From assembly GCA_026985655.1 (NCBI GenBank), contig JALSQB010000017.1, forward strand, positions 1 through 19,185: DNA of 19,185 nucleotides. Reading direction: 5' to 3'. Every line of letters starts with the position of its first letter. Position 1 is the stretch's first letter. The stretch is from Campylobacteraceae bacterium. GTDB taxonomy: Bacteria > Campylobacterota > Campylobacteria > Campylobacterales > Sulfurovaceae. Below are positions 1-5,494 of the stretch, one piece after another. The notes beneath the pieces were generated by a model. That model did no database searches, had not been told where the DNA came from, and was given only the letters and a program-made list of their open reading frames with translations. The position numbers and the translations under genes were made by a program.

Positions 1-169
1 CTATATTACCTCCATCAAAGAGGGCAATGAAGAACTTGAAGAGGTAATGGACTATTTAGATGTAAAGTTAGATGAGGTAAATCAAAAGTTAGAGCAGAGT
101 GATTTACCCCAAAAGAGTGATGAGACGTTTATTGATGAATTTACTTTGGGGTTGCTTGAGGGGTAGATA
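1..169 (+). CDS. 3' end of an unidentified gene (partial)
   Basis: Reading in the frame that begins at base 2, an open stretch of 55 codons runs from the window edge to a TAG at 167-169. It is followed 53 bases later by the antitoxin start. The visible tail is strongly acidic, with many Glu, Asp and Leu (for example EELEEVMDYLDVKLDEV) and a heptad-like spacing of hydrophobic residues that suggests an amphipathic helix or short coiled coil. It ends FTLGLLEG. I do not recognise the family, and the start lies outside the window. The open frame, the codon use and the clean stop before a promoter-like region support it as a real gene end. Confidence 0.6.
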
Positions 170-183
170 TAATAAAAACTAGT

Positions 184-217
184 TATAATATACCTACAAT
201 ATGTAGTATAAAAGGAG
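184..217 (+). promoter_or_regulatory. Promoter, palindromic operator candidate and RBS of the toxin-antitoxin pair
   Basis: A consensus -10 box TATAAT lies at 184-189; no good -35 is visible. It is followed by the inverted repeat CTACA-ATA-TGTAG (194-206), which extends with one bulged base to ATACCTACA/TGTAGTAT (190-209). The palindrome would straddle the expected transcription start, where a Phd/YefM-like antitoxin would be placed to repress its own operon. A Shine-Dalgarno AGGAG is at 213-217, six bases before the ATG at 223. The operator role is inferred. Confidence 0.5.
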
Positions 218-222
218 AATCT

Positions 223-558
223 ATGCAAACGGTAGCCATAAGGGATTTAAAAAATAACCCTTCAAACATGACCAAGTACTTAGAAAATAATGAAACAGTT
301 TTTATTACAAAACATAGTAAACCCATAGGTATTACGCTCCCTCTTAACGATGATACACTCTCTATTGGCGTGAAAAATTTGGTGGCTATAGAGCAGTATA
401 AACATGGTCTTATCTCTCTTGGGAAGATGGCAGAGTTTCTTGAAATAACTAAAAAAGAGGCGATGAGTCTGGTCAATCGTTTGGGTATTGACTGGCTAGA
501 GTACAGTAAAGATGAGCTTGATAAGCAACTAGAGAGTGCTACTAAATATGCTAAATGA
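223..558 (+). CDS. Antitoxin, Phd/YefM-like N-terminus plus UPF0175-like C-terminus
   Basis: This 111-residue protein is probably the antitoxin of a type II pair. Residues 1-41 resemble the Phd/YefM DNA-binding fold: VAIRDLKNN near the start, then a stretch ending ITKHSKPIGITLPL that matches the family's 'gepviIt+hgkPva.l' signature. Residues about 55-90 (YKHGLISLGKMAEFLEITKKEA) resemble UPF0175, a short helix-turn-helix family usually found beside DUF3368 toxins. The stop overlaps the next start (ATGA, 555-558), giving tight translational coupling. Antitoxins of this kind normally bind the toxin and repress the operon, and the palindrome at 190-209 would be a natural target. Joining the two halves in one polypeptide is unusual. 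Alternatively the N-terminal similarity is only structural. The family call is from motif memory. Confidence 0.75.
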   Translation: MQTVAIRDLKNNPSNMTKYLENNETVFITKHSKPIGITLPLNDDTLSIGVKNLVAIEQYKHGLISLGKMAEFLEITKKEAMSLVNRLGIDWLEYSKDELDKQLESATKYAK

Positions 559-1025
559 TAATTTCTGATGCTACTATTTTAATTACACTTATCAATATTG
601 ATGAGTTTAGGGTTTTAAAGCTTTTTATAGAGAAAATTATTATCCCTTATGAAGTTTATCATGAGGTATCACAAAAACCAAACGCTAAAAAATATATAGA
701 TGTTCAAATAGAGGAAGCTTTTATCTCTGTGGAGGAGTATGAAAATTTACAACTCTTTAACGAGATAAATTATCTCTTAGATGCTGGAGAATCAGCTTCT
801 ATTACTTTGGCGATAGAGCGTAATCTTCCTCTTATTATAGATGAAAAAAAAGGTCGAAAATTTGCCGAAAAACAGCAGGTTGAGATTATTGGTTTGCTTG
901 GGATTTTACGATTTTTATATCATGATGGTCGATTGAGTAGAGAAGAGACTGTTGAGATTGTTAAAAAACTTAATGATTCTGATTTTCGGATAAGCTCTAA
1001 ACTTTTGGATTTAATTTTAGTATAA
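555..1025 (+). CDS. PIN-like toxin, DUF3368 family
   Basis: This 156-residue protein matches the DUF3368 branch of PIN-domain proteins, presumed metal-dependent ribonucleases acting as toxins. The acidic residues expected of the active site are visible: D5 in ISDATILITL, E37 in YEVYHEVS, E79 in the DAGESASITLAIE segment, and D96 in LIIDEKKGR, followed by the characteristic GRKFAE and IIGLLGILRFL segments. Length is normal for the family, and it appears intact. The ATG lies inside the antitoxin's last codon region (ATGA overlap), so the pair is translated together. Function as a growth-inhibiting RNase is inferred from family and context; the RNA target cannot be read from the sequence. It ends 19 bases before the stop of the convergent gene on the other strand. 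Confidence 0.8.
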   Translation: MIISDATILITLINIDEFRVLKLFIEKIIIPYEVYHEVSQKPNAKKYIDVQIEEAFISVEEYENLQLFNEINYLLDAGESASITLAIERNLPLIIDEKKGRKFAEKQQVEIIGLLGILRFLYHDGRLSREETVEIVKKLNDSDFRISSKLLDLILV

Positions 1026-1044
1026 GTTCAACAAATAGAGATAT

Positions 1045-1725
1045 TTATGAGTTGAGTAGATTTTTTAGTTTATCTCTGTTTAAAGACATATTTGTTCCAT
1101 TAATAGTCTCTAATTTATATACTTTTGGAGAAATTTTATTTAAAACTTTTTCAAAATGATTTTCTGTTTTCTCAAATAATCTTTTGTATCTATAGAGATA
1201 ATGTGTATGCTCATTTGATTTATTTAAGCATAGTTTTAATTTTGGGATTAAATAGTTTTCCGTTGTTATTTCTAATAACTGTTGATATAGTTTTTTTGAC
1301 ATTTTACGGTAATGTATTTTTGTATGATTTGGGTTTAATGCAAATGGAAAAATATCTAAAGCGATAAAACCATGTTTACAAAAGTAGTCAAACATAATTT
1401 TCTTTTTTTCTTGAGTTGTTTTAGGTATCTTTATTTGGTGACCTTCTTTTAAAAATACTTCTAAATCTTTAAAATGAAAAAATACACTTGTTGGTGTATT
1501 TGGATTATAAATATATTTTTGGTGAGTACCAAATAATGGTGATTCAGAAATCATTATAATTTTCAATTTATCAATGTTCTTAAATTGTTCTTCCCAAAGT
1601 TTTTCTGTTATCTCAAAAGCATTTTTAAGATAAGCCTCATCTTTTTCAAAATATTCAACTATCTGTTGCTCTTGATAAATTTTTTTTAATACAGTTGAGA
1701 TTGGTTTCCATTTTATAGTTGTCAT
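1045..1725 (-). CDS. Hypothetical protein, possible uracil-DNA-glycosylase-like fold
   Basis: A 226-residue, lysine-rich soluble protein I cannot name. It starts 27 bases downstream of the LpxH-like gene on the same strand and has its own Shine-Dalgarno (CAGGA before the ATG at 1725), so co-transcription is likely. The central part, KIIMISESPLFG followed by YIYNPNTPTS and later HGFIALDIFPFALNPN, is loosely reminiscent of the uracil-DNA glycosylase superfamily, where a strand-loop motif of GE.P type and a Pro/Phe-containing base pocket occur, but I see no convincing second catalytic motif. There is no signal peptide and no membrane segment. The region is even more AT-rich than its neighbours and adjoins the toxin-antitoxin pair, so acquisition with an accessory segment is possible. 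The fold suggestion is weak. Confidence 0.6.
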   Translation of the reverse strand: MTTIKWKPISTVLKKIYQEQQIVEYFEKDEAYLKNAFEITEKLWEEQFKNIDKLKIIMISESPLFGTHQKYIYNPNTPTSVFFHFKDLEVFLKEGHQIKIPKTTQEKKKIMFDYFCKHGFIALDIFPFALNPNHTKIHYRKMSKKLYQQLLEITTENYLIPKLKLCLNKSNEHTHYLYRYKRLFEKTENHFEKVLNKISPKVYKLETINGTNMSLNRDKLKNLLNS

Positions 1726-1752
1726 TTTTTTCCTGAATTTATTTTTTCAATT

Positions 1753-2439
1753 TTATATCTCAACAAAAACAATCTCCCCACCTCTAACAACTCCCACTTT
1801 CCCTTGACACGCCAAAGAGGGTAAAGAAACATAGTTTTTATGTACTAAACTTTGATGAAAATGCCCCTCTATAATGAGGGCATTTTTAGGGTAATGACTT
1901 CTAATGGCATCAAATCTTTTGGCATAGCCTTTAAAATGACCACAGATTTTTTTTACTTTGAGTTTGTTCATTCTATGGTTTATGATTTGTTTCTCAAAAG
2001 GTTTGAGTAGGGTTAGTGTCACTCTGTTTCTAAGTATTTTAGAGTAGAGGGTGTAGCCAAAACCTGTTCTATATTTATCTCCATGACTTAAAAAAACATC
2101 TTGCTCATTGAGTTTAAAATGAATGGGCTGTTCCTCTCGACTATAAACTTTTATGTGAGGAAAAATCTCTTTAAGACAAAAATCATGATTTCCCTCTAAG
2201 TAAATAATCTCTAAATCTTTAGAGAGTTCTTGTAAAAGTTCTATGGCATCTTTTGAAAAGGTTTGAATGTAGTCATTGTAAGCAAAAAGTAAATCAAAAA
2301 TATCCCCCATAAGAATGAGTTGAGGGGTTTTAATTTTATTTGTTTTAAGATTTTTTAAAAGTCTTAAAAAGTCATCTCCATGATGAGGAAAGTGAGCATC
2401 GGCAATAAAAAGAGCGTTCTCTTTTAAGCGTTTTGACAT
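1753..2439 (-). CDS. lpxH: Calcineurin-like metallophosphoesterase, probable UDP-2,3-diacylglucosamine diphosphatase (LpxH)
   Basis: This 228-residue protein carries the full metallophosphoesterase signature in order: DAH at 14-16, GDIFD at 45-49, GNHD at 83-86, SHGD at 118-121 and GHFH at 192-195. The set D14, H16, D46, N84, H119, H193, H195 corresponds one-to-one with the two-metal ligands of LpxH, and its length is close to the roughly 240 residues of the E. coli enzyme. LpxH cleaves UDP-2,3-diacylglucosamine to lipid X and UMP in lipid A synthesis at the inner face of the inner membrane. LpxC, an earlier step, is encoded at 10773. Against the call, E. coli LpxH has GNRD where this has GNHD, so a related phosphatase is not excluded. 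The gene overlaps the upstream PerR-like gene by 16 bases, implying coupled translation. Confidence 0.7.
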   Translation of the reverse strand: MSKRLKENALFIADAHFPHHGDDFLRLLKNLKTNKIKTPQLILMGDIFDLLFAYNDYIQTFSKDAIELLQELSKDLEIIYLEGNHDFCLKEIFPHIKVYSREEQPIHFKLNEQDVFLSHGDKYRTGFGYTLYSKILRNRVTLTLLKPFEKQIINHRMNKLKVKKICGHFKGYAKRFDAIRSHYPKNALIIEGHFHQSLVHKNYVSLPSLACQGKVGVVRGGEIVFVEI

Positions 2440-2825
2440 GCTTCACAAAGTCCAAAAAGATTAATTTGTGAGGTTTTGAGTTGAAAGTTTTCAATCACAA
2501 GGGCTTCTTTTGTCTTAGAGGAAATTTCAGTGTCGGTAATTTCTCCACACGCTTCACAAATGAGGTGCATGTGTTCCTCTTTTTTGAGTTCATACTTAGA
2601 TTTTTCGCCATTAAGAGGTACTTCAATAATGACATTGTTCTCTTGCATGACAATAATGTTTTTGTAGATGGTCGCCAAAGACAAAGTAGGGTACTGCTCT
2701 TTGACATTGTCGTAAATATCATCAATGTTTATGTGACCAGCATGGTCGATGGTTTTTAAAATGGAAGTCCGTTGTATGGTGGCTTTTAAATCATTCTCTT
2801 TTAATAGTGATATGTAATTTGTCAT
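2424..2825 (-). CDS. perR: Fur-family peroxide-stress regulator, PerR-like
   Basis: This 133-residue protein has the Fur-family layout: an N-terminal winged helix (residues 1-75, recognition region TLSLATIYKNI), then a metal-binding and dimerisation domain. Two zinc-type pairs, C90/C93 and C127/C130, form the structural site. Regulatory-site counterparts of Bacillus PerR are visible: H31 (H37), H85 and H87 (H91, H93) and D98 (D104). The Asp at the last position is the usual mark of PerR rather than Fur; the D85 counterpart is Glu (E79), a conservative change. It lies directly downstream of a peroxiredoxin gene on the same strand, the classical target of PerR. An 18-bp near-palindrome at 2858-2875 just upstream suggests autoregulation. 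A Fur-type iron regulator is the alternative. Confidence 0.8.
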   Translation of the reverse strand: MTNYISLLKENDLKATIQRTSILKTIDHAGHINIDDIYDNVKEQYPTLSLATIYKNIIVMQENNVIIEVPLNGEKSKYELKKEEHMHLICEACGEITDTEISSKTKEALVIENFQLKTSQINLFGLCEACQNA

Positions 2826-2857
2826 GATTTTGCCTTATGGTTTTTAGTTATTTAATA

Positions 2858-2875
2858 AATACTTATATAAATATT
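2858..2875 (-). promoter_or_regulatory. Candidate PerR/Fur operator upstream of perR
   Basis: AATACTTATATAAATATT is an 18-bp inverted repeat with 8 of 9 base pairs matching (only 2862/2871 mismatch). It lies 33-50 bases upstream of the perR start codon, in the region expected to hold the promoter. A second, weaker AT-rich inverted repeat (AATAA...TTATT arms) sits at 2882-2902. The AT-rich dyad resembles Fur/PerR boxes in general form. Binding is inferred. Confidence 0.4.
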
Positions 2876-2914
2876 ATAGTCAATAATACTTAAATAGTTA
2901 TTTGTTATGCGTAG

Positions 2915-2932
2915 GGTGCATTTTAATGCACC
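2915..2932 (-). terminator. Hairpin between the peroxiredoxin and perR genes
   Basis: GGTGCAT-TTTA-ATGCACC forms a perfect 7-bp stem with a 4-base loop, about 30 bases past the peroxiredoxin stop. No T-run follows on the - strand, so it is not a textbook intrinsic terminator. It may be a partial terminator or an RNA-processing stem that separates expression of the two genes. Confidence 0.35.
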
Positions 2933-2961
2933 ACCACAAAAAAGGTGTAATAAATTACAGC

Positions 2962-3558
2962 CTATAGTTCATCAGCATGTTTTGCAAGATAATCAGCAAC
3001 ACCAGCAGTGTCAGCTTTCATACCTTCATCACCTTTAACCCAACCAGCAGGACAAACTTCACCAAACTCGTTAGTAAATAGCATTGTATCTACCATTCTA
3101 AGCATCTCATCAATGTTTCTTCCAAGTGGTAAGTCGTTTACTACGGCGTGTCTAACTGTACCGTCAGCATCAATAAGGAATGAACCTCTAAGTGCAACAG
3201 CATCGTTAAGAAGAACATCATAGTCTCTTGCAATTTGTTTGCTAAGGTCAGCAACCAAAGGCATATCAACTCTACCAATTCCACCATTTTCAACAGCAGT
3301 TTCTCTCCATGCAAAGTGTGAGAATTGGCTATCTACAGATACACCAATAACATTGATTCCTTTTGCTCTAAAGTCAGCTGCTCTTTTTGAAAATGCAATA
3401 ATTTCTGAAGGACATACAAAAGTAAAGTCTAGTGGATAGAAGAAAAGTACTGCACCTTTTTCACCGAGGTTGCTCATTAGGTTGAAGTCTTCTACGATTG
3501 TTCCGTCTGCAAGTACAGCTGATGCTGTGAAATCTGGGGCTTTGTTAGTTACGATCAT
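2962..3558 (-). CDS. ahpC: Typical 2-Cys peroxiredoxin (AhpC/TsaA type)
   Basis: This 198-residue protein is a full-length thiol peroxidase that reduces hydrogen peroxide, alkyl hydroperoxides and possibly peroxynitrite in the cytoplasm. The peroxidatic cysteine C49 is in FTFVCPSEI and the resolving cysteine C169 in GEVCPAGW, as in Helicobacter AhpC/TsaA. R124, in LRGSFLID, completes the active site. The GGIG segment (92-95) resembles the GGLG insertion of oxidation-sensitive enzymes, but the C-terminal YF motif is absent, so this should be a robust, hyperoxidation-resistant type. The start ATG at 3558 has a good AAGGAAT ribosome site. The PerR-like gene follows, and a dyad at 3568-3588 overlaps the promoter region, so peroxide-inducible control is likely. 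No AhpF-type reductase is nearby; thioredoxin is the likely electron donor. Confidence 0.95.
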   Translation of the reverse strand: MIVTNKAPDFTASAVLADGTIVEDFNLMSNLGEKGAVLFFYPLDFTFVCPSEIIAFSKRAADFRAKGINVIGVSVDSQFSHFAWRETAVENGGIGRVDMPLVADLSKQIARDYDVLLNDAVALRGSFLIDADGTVRHAVVNDLPLGRNIDEMLRMVDTMLFTNEFGEVCPAGWVKGDEGMKADTAGVADYLAKHADEL

Positions 3559-3567
3559 GGTAATTCC

Positions 3568-3588
3568 TTAAATAATAATTTTTATTAA
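3568..3588 (-). promoter_or_regulatory. Candidate PerR-box-like dyad upstream of the peroxiredoxin gene
   Basis: The 21 bases from TTAAATAA to TTATTAA form an AT-rich inverted repeat with 7 of 10 pairs matching. It begins 10 bases upstream of the start codon and partly covers the ribosome site. In an AT-rich genome such dyads arise by chance, so the assignment rests mainly on the adjacent PerR-like gene. Confidence 0.25.
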
Positions 3589-3607
3589 CAATGAAATACT
3601 ATCGTAT

Positions 3608-3645
3608 AGAGCTAAAAAGAAGTTGAGATTTAGCTCTTTTTAGCT
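3608..3645 (-). terminator. Hairpin after the lipoprotein gene
   Basis: An 11-bp perfect stem, AGCTAAAAAGA (3610-3620) with TCTTTTTAGCT (3635-3645), begins at the lipoprotein stop codon. A competing stem, AGAGCTAAA (3608-3616) with TTTAGCTCT (3629-3637), uses part of the same bases. On the - strand no clear T-run follows, so termination may be weak. It lies between the lipoprotein and the downstream peroxiredoxin promoter, where a terminator is expected. Confidence 0.4.
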
Positions 3646-4307
3646 TATTTTTTGGAAGATTTTTCTTTAATGACCAACTGCACAGGCTCATCAGTATTTT
3701 TGCCAATATAAGGGCTACTGGCTTCAATGAGTAGTGGAATAATTTTTCGTAAATTTTTTGATTCACCCACCGAAGAGACATCGACACGCCATAACTCTTT
3801 ACTTGATTGGTCTTTTGCTAAGAGTGTGATATAACGGTTGTAGTAAATGCGTGTTTTACTGTAGGTGTTGTAGCTACCACCATAAAAGCCATTGTAAAAG
3901 TTGTTGAAAAAAAATGGATGATTGTGTCCATAATATCTTTCATAAGGAAAGCCCCAAGCCATACTAAATGAGATATTGGGTTCAGTGTAAACTTCGGTTA
4001 CTTCATTGACTTTCTCTAAACCATAGTCAAAATAGATGGTCTGTTGGGCTAAGTGAGATGCATAAGGTTGAACAAATCCATTGTTTCCAAGTACTTCATG
4101 TAATTTTGTTGAAAACTTTTGGACAGCTAAACTATTTTTATCGGTATCTTTTTTTACGACTTCTATTAGGTAGCTTGTGTTTGGTTTAACAGAGACATTA
4201 GGTGCAGTAATCGCATCAATACTCACACGATATTTGGGCGTAACAGAACACCCTGTGGTGAAGAGAAATGCAGAAGAAGTGAGTAGGGTGAATAATATAT
4301 GCTTCAT
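3645..4307 (-). CDS. Predicted lipoprotein, DUF4136-like
   Basis: A 220-residue protein with a lipoprotein signal peptide: MKH, a hydrophobic stretch of about 14 residues, and a lipobox ending TTGC with the acylated cysteine at C20. The mature part begins SVTPKYRVSIDAI and contains a YFDYG segment, then an unusual region very rich in Tyr, Phe, Asn and Gly (about residues 115-150, WGFPYERYYGHNHPFFFN), followed by a beta-rich C-terminus with a Lys-rich end. The pattern resembles DUF4136-type lipoproteins, which are periplasmic or outer-membrane anchored and of unknown role; I hold this family call loosely. The ribosome site AAAGGAG precedes the ATG by ten bases. It is divergent from the thioredoxin-like gene and shares with it a palindrome-containing 82-base region. 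Confidence 0.75.
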   Translation of the reverse strand: MKHILFTLLTSSAFLFTTGCSVTPKYRVSIDAITAPNVSVKPNTSYLIEVVKKDTDKNSLAVQKFSTKLHEVLGNNGFVQPYASHLAQQTIYFDYGLEKVNEVTEVYTEPNISFSMAWGFPYERYYGHNHPFFFNNFYNGFYGGSYNTYSKTRIYYNRYITLLAKDQSSKELWRVDVSSVGESKNLRKIIPLLIEASSPYIGKNTDEPVQLVIKEKSSKK

Positions 4308-4332
4308 AAGTAAAAACTCCTTTGGTATTTTA

Positions 4333-4370
4333 TATAGTTTACTATAAAATCTTGTATTTTAGATATTATA
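4333..4370. promoter_or_regulatory. Divergent promoter region with a palindrome
   Basis: TATAGT-TT-ACTATA (4333-4346) is a perfect 6+6 inverted repeat, flanked by ATTTTA and AAAAT that extend the symmetry with a 2-base bulge. At 4365-4370 the - strand reads TATAAT, a good -10 for the lipoprotein gene, which would place the palindrome in its leader. On the + strand TATTAT (4364-4369) or TATAAA (4343-4348) could serve the thioredoxin-like gene. A shared operator is inferred. Confidence 0.4.
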
Positions 4371-4389
4371 CGATTAATTAGGAATTAAA

Positions 4390-4734
4390 ATGATAAAAAT
4401 AGAAACATTAAAAGTAGAACAATATGCTGACATAGAAAATAAAATTGGCAATGGAAAACCCACCATTATTGCCTTTGGTATGAGTCATTGTTACTCGTGC
4501 CTTGCTATGTCTAAGATGTTCGCAGAGATTTTAGAAGAACACCCAGAGTATCAAATTTATGCAGTTGATGGACAAAAAGAACGTCTAATCTTACGAGATA
4601 AATATAAGCTAAAACTGATGCCTGTACAACTCTTTTTTGATGCAGATGGACATGAAGTCTTACGGCATGAGGGGGCTTATAAAAAGCCTATTTTGGAGAT
4701 TATATTAAAAAAACATGGCTTTGGAAGTTATTGA
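4390..4734 (+). CDS. Cytoplasmic thioredoxin-like protein (CxxC)
   Basis: A 114-residue single-domain thioredoxin fold. The redox motif is C34-Y-S-C37 after the strand KPTIIAFGMSH, and the conserved cis-proline is P78 in LKLMPVQLFFDADG, followed by the usual GAY segment. There is no signal peptide, so it should act in the cytoplasm, although CYSC is not the canonical CGPC and the redox potential may differ. Its stop (TGA, 4732-4734) is one base from the ATG of the ModA-like gene, so the two form an operon. It could maintain thiols of a cytoplasmic partner or serve as reductant for peroxidases. It starts at the ATG at 4390 with AGGAA six bases upstream. Confidence 0.85.
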   Translation: MIKIETLKVEQYADIENKIGNGKPTIIAFGMSHCYSCLAMSKMFAEILEEHPEYQIYAVDGQKERLILRDKYKLKLMPVQLFFDADGHEVLRHEGAYKKPILEIILKKHGFGSY

Positions 4735-4735
4735 G

Positions 4736-5494
4736 ATGCGATTTAAAATTTTACTTTTAGTGCTACTTAGCACCTTTGCTATGGCAGATAAAATTACCCT
4801 AGCACTCGCAGGGAATGTAGCCTATGCAATTGATGATTTAAAAAAAGAGTTTCATAAACTCTACCCTAACATTAAAGTGCAGATTATCTTAGGTGGTACA
4901 GGTAAATTAACGGCTCAAATTATGCATAAAGCACCCTATGATATTTTAATGGGTGCAAATATGATGTACCCAGAAACTTTGTATCAAAAAGGGTTCGCTG
5001 TGACTAGACCTTTGGTGTATGCTAAAGGCTCATTGGCTTTGGTGAGTCGTACCAAACGTGACTTCTCAAAGGGATTAGCACTTATAAAAGAGGCAAATAT
5101 TAAAAAGATAGCTATTGCCAATCCCAAAACAGCCCCTTATGGTGTCGCCACTTTTGAAGCTTTGAAAAATGCAAAACTTTTAGACGAGCTAAAGCCAAAA
5201 TTCGTTTACGCTGAATCCATTTCTCAAACCGTTATCTACACTACTAAAGTGACAGATATTGGCTTTATTGCTAAGTCGGCACTCTTCTCTTCGAAGATGG
5301 CACACTTAAAAGAGGGGCGTAATTGGATAGCGATTGACACTAAGCTTTATGCCCCCATTGAACAAGGAATTGTTATCTTGAAGCATGGGGCGAAAAATGC
5401 TGAAGTATCGGCTTTTTATGCTTTTATATTTTCTCGTGAAGCTCAAAATATTTTTGAAAAATTTGGCTATTTGGTAGGTCATAAGAGAGATTAG
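4736..5494 (+). CDS. modA: ModA-like periplasmic oxyanion (molybdate/tungstate) binding protein
   Basis: A 252-residue substrate-binding protein of molybdate-type ABC transporters. The start at 4736 is preferred over the in-frame ATG at 4715 because it follows a GGAAG ribosome site and opens directly onto a signal peptide (MRFKILLLVLLSTFAMA, cleavage near A17-D18). Family features are ITLALAGNV..AIDDLKKEF, a GGTGKLTAQI loop in the place of the usual GSSGKL anion-binding loop, PYDILMGANMMYPETL, ALVSR, and NPKTAPYGVATFEAL. Two Ser/Thr and backbone contacts would bind the oxyanion. No modB or modC follows; the next gene is convergent and its stop overlaps this one (TTAG, 5491-5494). The transporter parts must be elsewhere, or the protein has another ligand. 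Confidence 0.85.
   Translation: MRFKILLLVLLSTFAMADKITLALAGNVAYAIDDLKKEFHKLYPNIKVQIILGGTGKLTAQIMHKAPYDILMGANMMYPETLYQKGFAVTRPLVYAKGSLALVSRTKRDFSKGLALIKEANIKKIAIANPKTAPYGVATFEALKNAKLLDELKPKFVYAESISQTVIYTTKVTDIGFIAKSALFSSKMAHLKEGRNWIAIDTKLYAPIEQGIVILKHGAKNAEVSAFYAFIFSREAQNIFEKFGYLVGHKRD

Noticed and set aside
183..476. A 97-codon - strand open frame opposite the antitoxin
   Set aside because: It lies wholly across a gene with clear family motifs and a good ribosome site, and has no recognisable domain itself.
4715..4735. Upstream ATG for the ModA-like gene
   Set aside because: It lies inside the thioredoxin-like gene and would add MALEVIE in front of a normal signal peptide. The ATG at 4736 has the ribosome site and gives a proper export signal.
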